Source: Symbiodinium microadriaticum (taxonomy: Eukaryota > Sar > Dinophyceae > Suessiales > Symbiodiniaceae). Taken from it: DNA of 64,000 nucleotides. The stretch is from positions 443,127 through 507,126 of the forward strand of contig LSRX01000279.1 of assembly GCA_001939145.1 (NCBI GenBank), given 5' to 3'. Under the pieces are notes generated by a model. It made no database searches. It saw only the letters and a list, made by a program, of their open reading frames with translations, and was not told the DNA's origin. The position numbers and the translations under genes are program-made. Below, piece after piece: positions 8,701 to 20,279 of the stretch. Each line of letters opens with the position of its first letter. Position 1 is the first letter of the stretch.

Positions 8701-9420
8701 AATGACTCTGTTTTCTGCAAAAGTTCTGTAAAAAAAACAAAGGCCATATAAAACATTGTGCAAGCTTTATGCAGCACTCTTACTGTTACTCAAAGAAGAC
8801 AGCTTTGGGGCTTCTGGGCAAGTTACGGGTACGAGGTTAATGCTTCATCGATTCATAGCTGCCTAGGCTTTGGGCATTTTCGGGTTTAGGGCTTCAAAAC
8901 CCTCGACCCCATAAACCTTAAACCCCTAAACCCTATAAACTATCAACCTCAAACCCTAAAGCTTAAGCCCTAAACCCTACGCCGGTTTAAGGCTTTAGGA
9001 ACTTTCGGGTGCGAAGCTTCAGGGATTTGTGCCTTTAGGGCTTCGGGTTTAGGGGTTTAGGGGTTGAGGCAAACACTTGCAAGTGAACATGTCCGAGGGG
9101 TTTAGGGTTTTAGGGTTTAGGGGATTAGGAGTTTAGGGTGTCAGAGGATTGGGGGTTTAGGGGTTTAGAGGTGTGGGGTTTTAGGGCTTTAGGGGATAAG
9201 GGGTTTGGGGGATTAGGGGTTTGGGGTTTAGGGGTAGTGTAGGGTCCTTCAAGTCATGCAGGGTTTATATCATCAACAGTAGCACTTCCCGGCTAGTAAT
9301 CTGCAGCTGAAGCAGCATGCCCGAAGCTCCGCAAACCAACAGTTCAGCTTTCAGGGATTAGGCTTAGGGTCTCATAGGGTCTTCGGATTTAGGGTTTAGG
9401 GTTTAGGGTTTAGGGTTGGT

Positions 9421-9519
9421 GTCAGCTGTAAACCAGGCATACAGCAACCTTCCGTGAAGCTTGTGCCGGCTGATGTCCAAGTCCAGGACACCCAATACCA
9501 CCGCCACACCCTACCATAA
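9421..9519 (+). CDS. Exon-sized coding-like island
   Basis: This 32-codon frame lies directly after TTTAGGG repeats and reads VSCKPGIQQPSVKLVPADVQ before TAA. No start and no family recognised. Confidence 0.2.
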   Translation, partial: VSCKPGIQQPSVKLVPADVQVQDTQYHRHTLP

Positions 9520-11875
9520 GCCACCGTAACCTGCTTTCTGTAGGTTCGTATTGTAAACCCTAATCGAGCTTATAAGGACCTTACACACAAGTAGGTTTTG
9601 GTTGTTCCAGCCAAGGACCCCCAACCCTTAAAACTTAAAACTGTCAGCGGACTCAGAACTGTTAATCCAAAAAGCCCCAGTCCTGCATTATACGCAAAGG
9701 TGGATGATGTTCCACGCTACGGCCCCTCTGCTCCACTGCATAGGTAGGCCATGCAGGTGCCTTCCAACGTTCATGGCTTGCGGGATCAGGGTTCCGGAGT
9801 TCACATCTCAAGTCGGCCATGTGGGTAGCGGCCGGGTAGCATCCAACATTATGCGCAAGCCTAAACCCTTAACTGCGCTTCAAAGGTGGACACGCCCCAA
9901 AGGTCTGCAACATGGGTCTAGGACATTTTCACGTGGGTAGTTACGGTTATATAGGACCTCATAGAAGGTCTATACTATATACCAAATAGAAGCCTTATAG
10001 AAGCCCTACATACCCGAAACTCCCCACCTGTAGTTTCCTTTAGATAGGAGCCCGATTCAGATGCCCCAGGGCGCAAGTCAAAAATGTCGTTTGGAAACGT
10101 CGACCCAAATTCAGGGTTTAGTTTAGCATTTTGGGTTGAGGTTCGGGGTTTAGCCCTAAATCTACATCCCATAAGGTCACCGTTCCGCAATTAAAAAAAA
10201 CAAAACATCAACACCCTGCGCGCAGAGACTCCAAAATCCTGGAACTGTGCAACATGGTTGGGTATATTGTCAAATAACTTGGGAAACTTAAACAGGGAGG
10301 CCTTAGCCCTTTAATTACACTGTATACTGTAAAACCTAAAGGCAGTTGGTACGAGCCCTTAACAATTTGACAGCCTGAAATTGCAGTCAGGATCCTATCG
10401 AAAGGACGACTTGAATATGTCCTATAGATGGACTTACAGTAGAGATGCAAACAAACGGCCCCCTTGATCAGCGGATCATGGAGTCCCGGCGCAGTGGCTT
10501 GAGAAGGCTAAACCCTGCACCCTAAATTATAAGCCTTGAGGCCTAAGACCCAAACCCCTAAACCGTAAACTGCTAAACCCGTGAAGCTGAAAACCCCTAA
10601 ACCCGTAAACCCCTACTAATCCCCTAAACCCTAGCTCTAAGCCCTAAACCCCTAAACTCCTAAACTCTTAAAGCCCTAAGCGCTAACCCCTAAACCCCTA
10701 AACCCCTAAACCGTAAACCCCTAATCCCCGAATCCCCTAAACCCTACACCCGAGGTCACCGAATCACCTAAACCCTAAACCCTTAAAGCCCTAAACCCTA
10801 AAACCCTAAACTCCTAAACCCTAAACCCCTACTCCCCTAAGCCCTATAAGCCCTAAACCCTTCAAGCCCTAAACCCTAAAACCCTAAACCCCTAAACTCC
10901 TAAAGCCCCAAACCCTAAACTCTTATAAGCCCTAGACCCTAATCCCCTAAACTCCTAAAGCCCTAAACCCTAAACCCTTAACGCCCTAAGCCCCAAACCC
11001 CTAAACTCCTAAAGCCCTAAACCCTAAACTCTTAAAGCCCTATAAGCCCTAAACCCTTAAAGTCCTAAACCTAATCCCCTAAACTCTAGGCCCTAACCCC
11101 TAAACCCAAACCCTAAATCCTTAAAGCCCTAAACCCGAACCCTGTGGCGTGGATCCGAGGTCTCCCTGCGGACATCTTCGCCTTGGGAGGTGGGGTGTCA
11201 GGGCGTTTTAGGGTTGAGGGTGTTTAGGGTTTATATCTGGGGATCCAAAAGGCTCCTATAAGGGATCTATAGGGTTTAGGGGTCTAGGATTGAGGGTGTT
11301 TGGGGTTTATAGTGTTAGGGTTTAGGGTTTAGGGTTGAGGGGGGTTAGGGTTTATAGTGTTAGGGTTTAGGGTTTAGGGTTGAGGGTGCTTAGGGTTTAT
11401 AGTGTTCCTGTGGATCCAAAAATACAAACCTACCGTAAGTAAAACCCAGACGCCACACCCGTAAACCCTAGACCGCAAACTTAAACCCCTCTGGAGGCTG
11501 CCTCTATTTCTCCTTGAGCAATCTCCAGCCTTTCCGCGGCAAGTGCCGAGCTTCGGCTGCAACCAATGTCAGGGTTCCCCAGGGTTTAGGGTTTAGGGTT
11601 CAGGGTTTAGGGTTTAGGGTTTAAGGTTTAGGGTTCAGGGTTCAGGGTTTATAGGGTTTAGGGCTTTATATATATTATGAACCGTGGCATCCAAGCCTCC
11701 TCGAACCCTTTCGCCTCTCCTTGGCTGCGTAAAGCGCGGGGAGGTGCCTTGGTCGGGGGAGAAATCGAGACCTTGAGTGTGGCAGGTTCTGGGGTTTAGG
11801 GTTTATAAGGGAGTTCACCTAAACCCTTTAGAGGAGTTCACCTAGACCCTAAACCCAATTCAGTTCCTAGCACGT

Positions 11876-12341
11876 CCCGCACTTTGCTGCGCAAGAAGAG
11901 GGTCGCAGCCAGGCCAGCCTACAAGCGGCCACCGTGAAGGCCGCTAAGGATTGACTTGTGAAGCTCAGGGCTTAGAAGAACATTGGCAAACCGAAGAAAG
12001 CAACGCGTAGAATGGAGCCTGAAACCACTTTTGCAACGCCTGTTCTCAGAAGATTTGGTCACCGTCCTCGCAGTCAAAGGATGCATGCGTAGGTTTTGAG
12101 AAAGGAAGAGAGAAAAGGCATCTTAAGGAACGTTGCTAAAGAGCGCTCGTTCTCCCAAGAGTTACAGCCCTATGACCCATCAGCAAAAGACGATTCCTGC
12201 AAAAAAGACGATTCCTCAATGATGCTAAACGACCTGTGGCCAAGGGATTCCAGTGGGTTACATCCCGTGAAGCAAAGACCGAGAGCACCAGGAGTGACAT
12301 GGGTTAGCGGTTCAGGATGGTTCAGGGTATATTGGGGTTGA
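11876..12341 (+). pseudogene. Possible decayed gene fragment
   Basis: This 460-bp stretch is largely free of telomere motifs. Plus-strand frames run on from one to another: one ends RLFSEDLVTVLAVKGCMRRF at a TGA near 12087. The next (from 12096) reads MRKEERKGILRNVAKERSFS then QELQPYDPSAKDDSCKKDDS. A short direct repeat (AAAGACGATTCC twice at about 12187-12215) lies inside. It may be a frameshifted remnant; no family recognised. Confidence 0.3.
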
Positions 12342-12632
12342 GGCATGCAGGGTGTATCAGGCTTACAATTACAGGTTTTAAGGTTTAGGTTCAGGATCTA
12401 GATGGGTTGATCAAGGTTTATAAAAGGTTCAGTACCCTAAGGCTCTAAGGGCTCATATTTTAAGGCTTTTGGGCCTGAAGACCATACTATAGAAAGCTTT
12501 TGGGCTATTTTGAGCCTTGGGGGTAACTTCGACAAGGGAGCTGATGCTGCCAAACCCACTTCACCAGCTCCGACTTCTCCGCGGCAGTTCCTCCAAAAGT
12601 CTGCGTTTGGGCTTCTGCCAGGCTTGCAGAGC

Positions 12633-12808
12633 NNNNNNNNNNNNNNNNNNNNNNNNNNNNNNNNNNNNNNNNNNNNNNNNNNNNNNNNNNNNNNNNNNNN
12701 NNNNNNNNNNNNNNNNNNNNNNNNNNNNNNNNNNNNNNNNNNNNNNNNNNNNNNNNNNNNNNNNNNNNNNNNNNNNNNNNNNNNNNNNNNNNNNNNNNNN
12801 NNNNNNNN
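12633..12808. other. Assembly gap
   Basis: A run of 176 Ns. The flank at 12510-12632 is open on the plus strand (FDKGADAAKPTSPAPTSPRQ) and may be the start of an exon lost in the gap. Confidence 0.99.
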
Positions 12809-12999
12809 TTCGAAGGTTTAGGATTCGGGTTTAGGGGGTTTAGGGTTTCGAAGGTTTAGGGGTTTGGGGTTTGGAGGGTTCAGAGTTTTGCTCTCTAGAT
12901 GGAGGATCGAGAGCTTGCAGGGCCGTAGCGTTCATACGATTTTGATAGGATTAGGGTTTATGGTTTAGGGTATACCGTAAGGCTTAATTAGTATATGTA

Positions 13000-13082
13000 C
13001 CTTGGTCTTAAAGGAGACCCTATATAGTTACTCTGGGGCCAAAAGTATGTACTCTTTTGGGTACATGGACCCTTATACCCTA
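13000..13082. mobile_element. Hairpin element, family D, left-truncated
   Basis: The right arm (TTTTGGGTACATGGACCCTT) and the central GACCCTATATAG match the complete copies at 29979 and 41358; the left arm is missing. Confidence 0.55.
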
Positions 13083-13856
13083 AACCCTGAACCTTTATGG
13101 TACCATTGAAAGAACCCTTCTAGGAGCCCTTCAAGGGAACCCTTTACAGGGCACATGGGATACCACTCCACGTTTTGCCTTTAGACCTGCCTGTCTCTTA
13201 CCCTAAACCCCAAACCCTAAACCCTGCCTGTAGCCGGCAAGCCTTAACTTTTTAAACCAGTTATATAGAAGCCATAATAAGGAACCCTAAAATGATAGGT
13301 CGCTTCGGTTACAGGTGTCTCTTACGCTAGTCCATCCCTAAGGCCTGGTTCCTGCAGCCCTAGATCCCCACAGCTGCTCCTTGTCCCTGCAAAGTCTTTA
13401 GGACTAGCTTGAGGATGTTTAGGGTTTAGGGTTTAGGGCTGCTCAGCCCGTCTTAGAAACAAAGCAAAACATCATAAACAAAGATCTGCTTGTTGCCAGT
13501 CTCGTGACTTTCCTCAACTGATATTTAGGGTGTTTAGGGTACTTTCGCTGTGGACCTCACATTTACAACCCCCGACCCTATATTTGATGAAGGACGCGGA
13601 CCTGGAATCACCTCCAGGCGTAAACCCTAAAACCCTAAACCTCATCGGAACCTTCATCCCTGGAGTTCTTCAGGAGAAGATGTCATAAGCCACATCCTAC
13701 GTCGAAGTCCTGCACCTCGGCACAGAGTGGGTTTAGGGAATTAGCGATTTAGGGTTTATGGTTTCAGAGAGTTTAAGGCAAAGGGGTTCTAAGGTCTTGG
13801 AATATTTGCAACTTGGGGTTGGGGGTCGAAAATCGAAGAGGGCTATACCCCAAACT

Positions 13857-13952
13857 GGGTTCTTGTTAAAGGATTTAATTTACGTTACCACAATAGGGAT
13901 CTATAGTAAACATTTCCTTATTATAGTAACTTAAGTTAAATCCTTTAACAAG
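13857..13952. mobile_element. Hairpin element, family H
   Basis: Inverted arms TTCTTGTTAAAGGATTTAA and TTAAATCCTTTAACAAG enclose an AT-rich centre. A second copy is at 56174-56284. Confidence 0.85.
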
Positions 13953-14164
13953 CAAAACGCTTCCTCTGATCGCCATGATACGCAGTAGTTAGCTCCTGTA
14001 GGAATCCGCAAAGTAACCCTCATAGAGCCTGTGAAGGAAGACTGAATCATACTATGATTTCCTGGACTCTTAAGAACCTCCCTTTTTAGGGATCCTTNTA
14101 GGTGCAGATTGAGGTGTCTCGCCATGTCTGCGGCTGGCCTTATAGGTCTTCGTGGGTTGCGCAA
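13931..14164 (-). CDS. Coding-like frame ending in a hairpin element
   Basis: The minus-strand frame reads MARHLNLHL (then one ambiguous residue at N 14098), GSLKREVLKSPGNHSMIQSS and SFTGSMRVTLRIPTGANYCV. Its last six codons and stop come from the family H hairpin. Unrecognised. Confidence 0.3.
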   Translation of the reverse strand: MRNPRRPIRPAADMARHLNLHLXGSLKREVLKSPGNHSMIQSSFTGSMRVTLRIPTGANYCVSWRSEEAFCLLKDLT

Positions 14165-15956
14165 GAGTGATTCAGTCCTCAGGGTTGGGGTTTTAGGGTT
14201 TAGGGGTTCAGGGGTTTAGGGTTTGAGGTTTTAGGGTTTCGGGGGGGGGGGTGAAAATTCGTGGGATTCGCAGGGGTTTGGGGTTCAGGGGATTGTAAGT
14301 TGTAAGGTTGTGATGACATGGTTTAGCAGTACTGTTACAGTGTCTTATGCATTTCAGCAAGGACTGTATGAGGCATTCGGGGTTTCTTGAGGGTTCATGA
14401 GGACCTACCACATCAGGCACAGCGATGGTCCCTGATAGAAAAGGTTAGCCTCCCTGCTCCTCGATTTGAAGACTGAATCCTTAGGGTTTAGGGTTTAGGG
14501 TTTAGGGTTCATGGGATTTAGTCAGCACAGTTGCAAGTGCCTTGAGGTATGGTCACTGTACTGATAGTTCCACTGACCAAGTCTCATGAAAACTCAAGTA
14601 TACATACCTACGAGAGATCCCGGTAGGGTAGTTGATCCCAAACCCCCAAACTTGGTGCTAAGCCCCAAACCCTAACACCCTCACCGTTGGCCCTAACCGC
14701 CTGGAATTTGACCCTAAACCCAACCTAAAACCTAGATCCTAATCCCTAATCGGGTTTAGGGTTTAGAAACCTTCTGCCGCGGCGCTACGTCCCCACCGCA
14801 AGCCAGCCCACGACGAGAAGATTTGTTCGTCCTCTCGGAACCCTAAAGCTCAAACTGTGAGGAAATCAGCAAACCCGACACTAAACCGAAACCCGAAACC
14901 CTAATCTATAGAAGGGTCCGATAGTTTCCGAAACTCCCCCACACCCTAACTTGCACACCTCAAGCTTTTTTTTATTATACACATCCAACCGTGTGGGCCG
15001 GGTCAAGCCAGAACCCCGAACCCGAACCCGCGACTCCAACCCCAAGCCCAGACAGCAGTCCAGGCAAAAGCAGGGTTTAGGGTTTATAGGGTTTAGAGTT
15101 GAGCAGAGCCCTAAACCCCACATGGCAGTTTTTTGGGATGTAAATGTACATGTACAACCGACCGACATCCTGCGCGATCCAAGGATGTTTCGCGACCAGA
15201 GTTCAAGGATGTTAGCGCCGCCTCCCGAGACGTTTCGTCTACCGGTACCTACCGTAGAAGCCAAAAGAACAACCAATAATTATTCCTTAGTATTCCTTAT
15301 CATAACTATAGGGGCCCTTTTTTTGTTTTGCAGGTCTTGAGTTTCCGGGGTTCAGGGTTTGGGGTTTCAGTGTTTGGGGTTTTAGGCTTTAGGGTTTTAG
15401 GGGTTTTAGGGGGCTTGAGGGTTGGTTCAGGTTTTGGGGTTTGGGGTGTATGCTCCACAGCTGCTGATGTGCGTACTAAACCCGAAATCCCAAACCCTAA
15501 ACCCGAACCTCGTGAAGCCATAAAAACCCCTACACATAAGCTCCAAAACCTTCAAACCTGTACCCTAAACACTCCCTAACGGATGGCGCGTTACTCGGCC
15601 ATTCAGGTCAGTCTTCCTAGTAGTCAGTGGGAGAAGCACCATGTTTCTTTTTTTGTTGAAGGGGGTATACTGTGACCCTTAAGACGGGCAAAAGAGATAA
15701 TGCCAACTGTCAAAGGTTAGCCTTTAGTCGCCCTTTTTTCGGTGGGATCTGAGCCCTGTATACCGGAGCCTCCAAACCCCCGGTGATTGAGGGTCATATA
15801 GGGTTCGGGCAGGGTTTGATCTTTTACGCGGATGTCGCGGTCCCGAAGGAGAAGTAAACCCTAAAGCCTAACCCCTGAACCCTACACCCTAAACCCTAAA
15901 ACCTAAACCCTCAACCCTGACGGACCCCGGCAACGTCGCCAAAAACCCTAAACCCT

Positions 15957-16166
15957 ATGGAGGAGTCCACTGACGCCGGGCAGGCCTCCGATATGTCCGC
16001 TGACGAGCAGCAGCCGAGAAAGACCCGTCTTGTCGGGCAGGCCTCCGATATGTCCGCTGACGAGCAGCAGCCGAGAAGGACCCGTCTTGTACCGCCTGCA
16101 GCAATAGTGCCAAAATGGCGAGGACATTTCCGCTTGCAGCCCGAAGAGCCGCCTANAAGGTTTTAG
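15957..16166 (+). CDS. Fragment with 19-residue tandem duplication
   Basis: An ATG-started frame with two near-identical 57-bp tandem units (15978-16034 and 16035-16091). Each encodes GQASDMSADEQQPR then K/R-TRLV. The period is divisible by three and the frame stays open, which favours real coding sequence. It is followed by PPAAIVPKWRGHFRLQPEEP and an N, then telomere motifs. Family unknown; probably an exon or a broken gene. Confidence 0.4.
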   Translation: MEESTDAGQASDMSADEQQPRKTRLVGQASDMSADEQQPRRTRLVPPAAIVPKWRGHFRLQPEEPPXRF

Positions 16167-16658
16167 GGTCTAGGGCTTAGGGCTATAAGAGGGCTTCTCT
16201 AGGTTTTGTAGGAGTTGTGGGGTTCAGGGTCTTGGGCTTTAGGGTTACGGGCTCCAGGGGCTTTTAGAGCTTTCGGGCTTTGGCTTGCGGCTGTCAGAGT
16301 TTTCGGGTTGAGGCTGAGGCTGGGGTTGGGTATTTTGATGGGTGTATTGAGGGTTTAGTTTAGTGTTTAGGGTTTAGGGTTAGGGCTGATAGCATTGTTT
16401 TAACAAACCTTCCGGCTTTTGCAAGGGCTTCTTACCGCGCGTCGGGCCCTGTCACCGTTTATCGTGCGGGTGTCACGATAGCGCGAGAGGGACCAATACC
16501 CCTTAGTCATTACTCATAGCCTGTACCTATACAGTAGTTACCTTTCACAGCATATGGTTTCGGAACCATTTCCTCAGTCCGGGAAGGCTTCAGCACCTGC
16601 AAACTTAGATGTGGTTTAGTATAGGAGGTTTAGTATTCCGGATGTTTGAGGTCCTAAA

Positions 16659-16745
16659 ATGGCAAAGCATCAAAAAGGACAATCCATTCGCGTGCAGTGG
16701 TCCCAGACCCTTCAGGATGGAAGAACGTACAAGCTCGTTGAATGA
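16659..16745 (+). CDS. Small ATG-started frame
   Basis: Reads MAKHQKGQSIRVQWSQTLQD then GRTYKLVE and TGA; 28 residues. It sits between a unique stretch and CCCTAAA repeats. It could be a first exon or a fragment. Confidence 0.25.
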   Translation: MAKHQKGQSIRVQWSQTLQDGRTYKLVE

Positions 16746-17035
16746 AGACCCTAAAGCTTAAACCCTAAACCCTAAACCCCAAAACTTGGCCTAAACTCTG
16801 AGTTCTAAACCCCTAAACTTGCCCTAATCCCTAAACCCTGAACCCCTAAACTCTAAACCCCAAACCCCAAAAACCTTAATCCCTGAACCCTAAACCCCTA
16901 AACCCAAACCCTAAACCCCAAAAGCCCTAAACCCTAAAGGCCCTAAAAGCCCTGAGCCCCGCCTCCCCAGGGGCCTTCGGGGCTTGTCGAAAGCCGGGCG
17001 AAAGCGGCGAACGGTAGCCACTGGGCTTCCGACGT

Positions 17036-17184
17036 ACTTCCCAAAGGGTCCTAAGAAACTGTAAGTGTTTTGGGGTTTGAGTTACTTCCCAAAGGGTCCT
17101 AAGTAACTGTAAGAGTTTTAGGGTGTAGGGTTACTTCCACAAGGGTCCCAAGTACCTGTAAGGGTTTATAGTTTGCGGTTACTT
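17036..17184. repeat. Tandem repeat, about 48-bp period, 3 units plus
   Basis: Units start ACTTCCCAAAGGGTCCTAAG at 17036, 17083, 17133 and 17181 (one unit has ACTTCCACAAGGG). The spacer in each unit ends in a telomere-like stretch (GTTTTAGGGTGTAGGGTT in unit two). The fourth start is the left arm of the hairpin at 17185. Confidence 0.85.
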
Positions 17185-17309
17185 CCCAAAGGGTCTTAAG
17201 TACCTAAGGCTTCTATAGTCGAGTCCGGGGTCGGTCCTCCCAGATGTCGCATACTTGCCCGAGTCATAGTTGTAATTCCTACCCCTGTGGGTACTTAGAA
17301 CCCTTTGGG
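17185..17309. mobile_element. Hairpin element, family E
   Basis: The left arm CCCAAAGGGTCTTAAGTACC pairs with the right arm GGGTACTTAGAACCCTTTGG. It is fused to the tandem array on its left. Confidence 0.75.
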
Positions 17310-18120
17310 CTTCAATGCTTCTTAGGACTTTCCCAGGACTTAACGGATTAGGGTTGAACTTAGGACTTAACGGATTAAGGTTAACTTAGGACTTACAGGG
17401 CTAGGCTTTAACTTCCTTTATAAGGGATCTTTTGGCTTGATAGGGGTTTAGAGTTTAGAGGATTTGGGGTTTCAGGATTACCTGTAGGCCTAAACCCTAA
17501 ACCCTGAGCCCTGTGTATAGGACCAAACTTTACAAAAAGTAGGCTACGACCCCTTAGTTCTTCGGATCCAAAAGTAAACCCTAACCCCTATACCGGGTTT
17601 AGGGTTTGGGGTTGAGGGTTTAGGGCCTGAACCCTTATAGAACCCTTATGGATTCCCTAACAAAGGAACCTGAAGTAGTTGAATTACTACACTTGAAATT
17701 TTTTGGGAGAATATGATCCCTTATAGAACTGAAAGTGTACACTTTTTTATGCTAATGAACTCAGCAAGTAAGAACCCCAAATCCTTGTAGGATGTAAACT
17801 TACAACCTTCGAGTTGGGATTGGGCAAGTTGGTTTAGGTTTTCAGGTTTAGGGTTTAGGGTTTTCCCACCGGGTGTGCGCGACTGGTTGCAAGTCTCACT
17901 TAGGGCTTAGGGTTTAGGCTTTGAGGGGGGCTTTTAAAGGTTTAGGTCCAAGGTTTCGCAACCTGGCATTGTGTAGGCTCGCGATATGTAGGGTACCGTT
18001 TAAATGGAGATTCTGACTAGTGAATTTCGCTTGCCACCCTCCGTCGCATGCCCTGCAAGCTTGACCCTGAACCCCACACCCTGGACCCTAAGCCGAATAA
18101 TTGATCTGCATTGCCCTAGA

Positions 18121-18141
18121 ACTACGACGACGACGACGACG

Positions 18142-18196
<55 letters not shown>

Positions 18197-18215
18197 GGAC
18201 GACGACTACGACGTA
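18121..18215. repeat. ACG/ACT triplet microsatellite
   Basis: About 7 ACG units, about 22 ACT units, then ACG/ACT again. It creates long homopolymer frames (poly-Val, poly-Thr, poly-Arg/Leu) on both strands that should not be called genes. Confidence 0.95.
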
Positions 18216-18677
18216 GCAATGAGAATTATCTACTGTCAATGTACCCCCCAAGCTGTTTTCGAGTTGTTAAGGATCACGATGCTCACCTCCAAGAAACCAT
18301 CTGCGATTCCACTGTGGGGTGAACTTGATGCATGTTTGCATGCATGCGTGCATGCATGTCTGCATGTGCTTTTGTATGTGTATAAATACAGAGGTATTTA
18401 TGTTTTTGTTTGCTTGTAGGTATGCATTTTTTGTATGTGTAAGCAAGTAAGTATGTATGTCTAATGAATGGATGGATGGATGTGTGGTTATGCATGTGTG
18501 TATATGATTCACTATGTATATATGTATGTGTGTATATACATATGCATGTATGTATACATACATCTACACGTACACCCGATATACACCTACATACATATGC
18601 ATAGAGCGAGAGATTTGGGTTTTTACTAGGGAGGCCGAAGGAGCAGTATTGCTTATTAGACGCCCTCCCTGCCCCAG

Positions 18678-18746
18678 GTACTGGGACGAACCAGGAAGAT
18701 GCTACCCCTCGAAGACCTTAATGGAGAAGGCGTAGTGTACCTCTAA
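18678..18746 (+). CDS. Candidate terminal exon
   Basis: A pyrimidine-rich tract and CCCCAG precede a frame reading VLGRTRKMLPLEDLNGEGVV then YL and TAA. A second frame through the same DNA is also open (PRYWDEPGRCYPSKTLMEKA). No upstream exon found. Confidence 0.25.
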   Translation, partial: VLGRTRKMLPLEDLNGEGVVYL

Positions 18747-19650
18747 ACTTTACACCATAAGCTCTAAACAAAAGCTGAGCCCACAGTAGGGTTGAGGATT
18801 TCGGGTTTTGAGGGGGATTTGGAATTAGGGTTTGGGGTTTTGTGGTTCCTTCAGGGTTTTGGAGTTTCGAACCAACCCGAAACGCTTAGCTCCTAAGTTT
18901 TATGTCAGCCTTTGCCCTGAACCCTAAAACCCGAAAGCCCTAAAGCGGCCTTAAAACCCCGGAGACCCTACAGCCCTATCCGGAAGTCCAACTCGAAGGT
19001 TCCTTTCGATGACCTCGCTGCCATGGTTCCAGATGCTCCTTTGCCTGGTGGTGGAGTTGGGTAGTTCTTCAAAGTAGGGTCCCTTTTGGGGGTCCTGTTT
19101 GTAAGCGGCCGTACTTATTTGGGGACTTAAAACGGAACCCTAATGCAAAGAACTATCCGGTTTGATCGTCTGCCTTACCTGTAGCCCCAGCCCCAAATAA
19201 AGCCCAAGCCCCAAACCCTATAACCCTAAGCCCTGAAACAAGCAAACCTGACAAAAATACACCACCCTATCCTGGTAAACCCTAAAACCCTAAAAACCCT
19301 AAACCCAATAACTTAAAATCCTAAAACCCCAAACCCTCAATCCTAAAGTTTAGGGTCTATAAAGCCTTAAGCCCCAGAAAATCATCCCAGTCACCCGCGA
19401 TCCCACGCTCCAGGATTCCTCCTGGAATAATTCCAGGGGTTTAAGGTTGTTGGGGGTGTTTAGGGTTTTGGGGCTTTTGGGGTTTAGGGTTTTTTGGGTT
19501 TTTTTGGTGTTTAGGGGTTTTAGGGTTTTTTGTTGGTGGTTTTAGGGTGTTGGGGGTTCTTGGGGTTCAGGGTTTAGGGGTTTGGGGCCATGTTTAGAGG
19601 TCTGGAGCTAAGGGTTCAACCAGCTTACCGCATCTCCCAAAGGTATGTAT

Positions 19651-19780
19651 ACTTAAACGTTCATGGGACTTAGTTACAAGGTGATAAGTTAATGTAAGTA
19701 TACGTATTCGAGCCAGTCAGAACCCCAGTTAGGGTATTTATTTACATCTGTTCCTACTGAGACCCATGAACCTCCAAGTA
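19651..19780. mobile_element. Hairpin element, family F
   Basis: Arms ACTTAAACGTTCATGGGACT and GACCCATGAACCTCCAAGTA. Family F consensus ends: ACTTGGAGGTTCATGGGACT and its complement. Confidence 0.75.
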
Positions 19781-20180
19781 GACCCCAAACCCTAAACCCT
19801 AAACCGTGCAGATCCCTTGTAGAACCCTTTAAGGGACCCGTTTCAGAAACCCCTTAAGTTACTACGACCCCCATGAGTTTTGGAACTTATAAGGGGCTTC
19901 GCGGCTTTTTTTTGCAGCCCACAGTTGGACCAAAGTGTGGGGTTTATGGCTTAGGGCTTAGGGTTTAGGGGTTTAGGGGTTTGGTGCCTATGGGCTTAGG
20001 GGGGTTTAGGGTTTAAGGATTTAGGGTGTAGGGGTTTAGGGTTTGAGGGTTTGGAGGTTTAGGGTTTAGGGGTTTAGGATTTAGCGCTTTAGGGGTGCAA
20101 GGTTTGGGGCTTTATGGGTTTAGGGGTTTAGGTTTAGGGGTCTAGGGGTTTAGGGTTTAGGGGTTTAGAGGTTTAGGGTG

Positions 20181-20279
20181 TTTGATGATATAAATCCCGC
20201 ATTACCCATAACAAGGGTTATACCGTAGCTCCCATAGTTTAGGGTCCTTAAGGTAAGGCAGGGTTTATATCATCAAGAG
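20181..20279. mobile_element. Hairpin element, family G
   Basis: TTGATGATATAAATCCCGCA at the left and GGGTTTATATCATCAA at the right, inverted, with CCCATAGTTTAGGG near the centre. Copies at 8568, 36754, 52343 and a right half at 9238-9287. Confidence 0.85.

Larger units (their letters stand above)
5878..9240. repeat. Mosaic of degenerate TTTAGGG/CCCTAAA repeats
   Basis: Clusters of TTTAGGG-type units (5878-6190, 7397-7562, 8455-8490, 9040-9240) alternate with CCCTAAA-type units (7166-7294, 8250-8310, 8890-8980). Units vary (GGGTTTAGG, GGTTTAGGGG, TTCAGGG), so these are not a fresh telomere. Islands of unique sequence of 50-300 bp lie between them; none is a convincing gene apart from the fragments listed separately. 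Confidence 0.9.
9241..12632. repeat. Telomere-motif mosaic with long CCCTAAA block
   Basis: 10505-11135 is the longest dense block in the window, about 630 bp of CCCTAAA-type units in many variants (CCCTAAAGCCCTAAAC and similar). 11200-11400 and 11580-11665 are TTTAGGG-type. The stretch 9530-10440 is unique, AT-balanced sequence with short open frames but no recognisable gene. Confidence 0.85.
12809..15950. repeat. Telomere-motif mosaic with unique islands
   Basis: TTTAGGG-type clusters lie at 12809-12850, 13415-13435, 14180-14240 and 14480-14505, and CCCTAAA-type at 13200-13225, 14660-14745 and 15850-15950. The unique stretch 14950-15600 is open on both strands (the plus frame has LRDPRMFRDQSSRMLAPPPE), but neither reading is convincing. 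Confidence 0.8.
16167..18740. repeat. Telomere-motif mosaic, tandem repeat and microsatellite
   Basis: TTTAGGG-type at 16160-16390, dense CCCTAAA-type at 16745-16950, and mixed at 17430-17620. Between them are the 48-bp tandem repeat (17036-17184), a triplet microsatellite (18121-18215) and TG/TA-rich DNA (18320-18600). Confidence 0.85.

Noticed and set aside
10505..11135. A chromosome-end telomere
   Set aside because: Units are heavily diverged, orientation flips within the region, and unique sequence continues on both sides.
18000..18251. Poly-Val and poly-Thr frames
   Set aside because: Translation of the ACT/ACG microsatellite.
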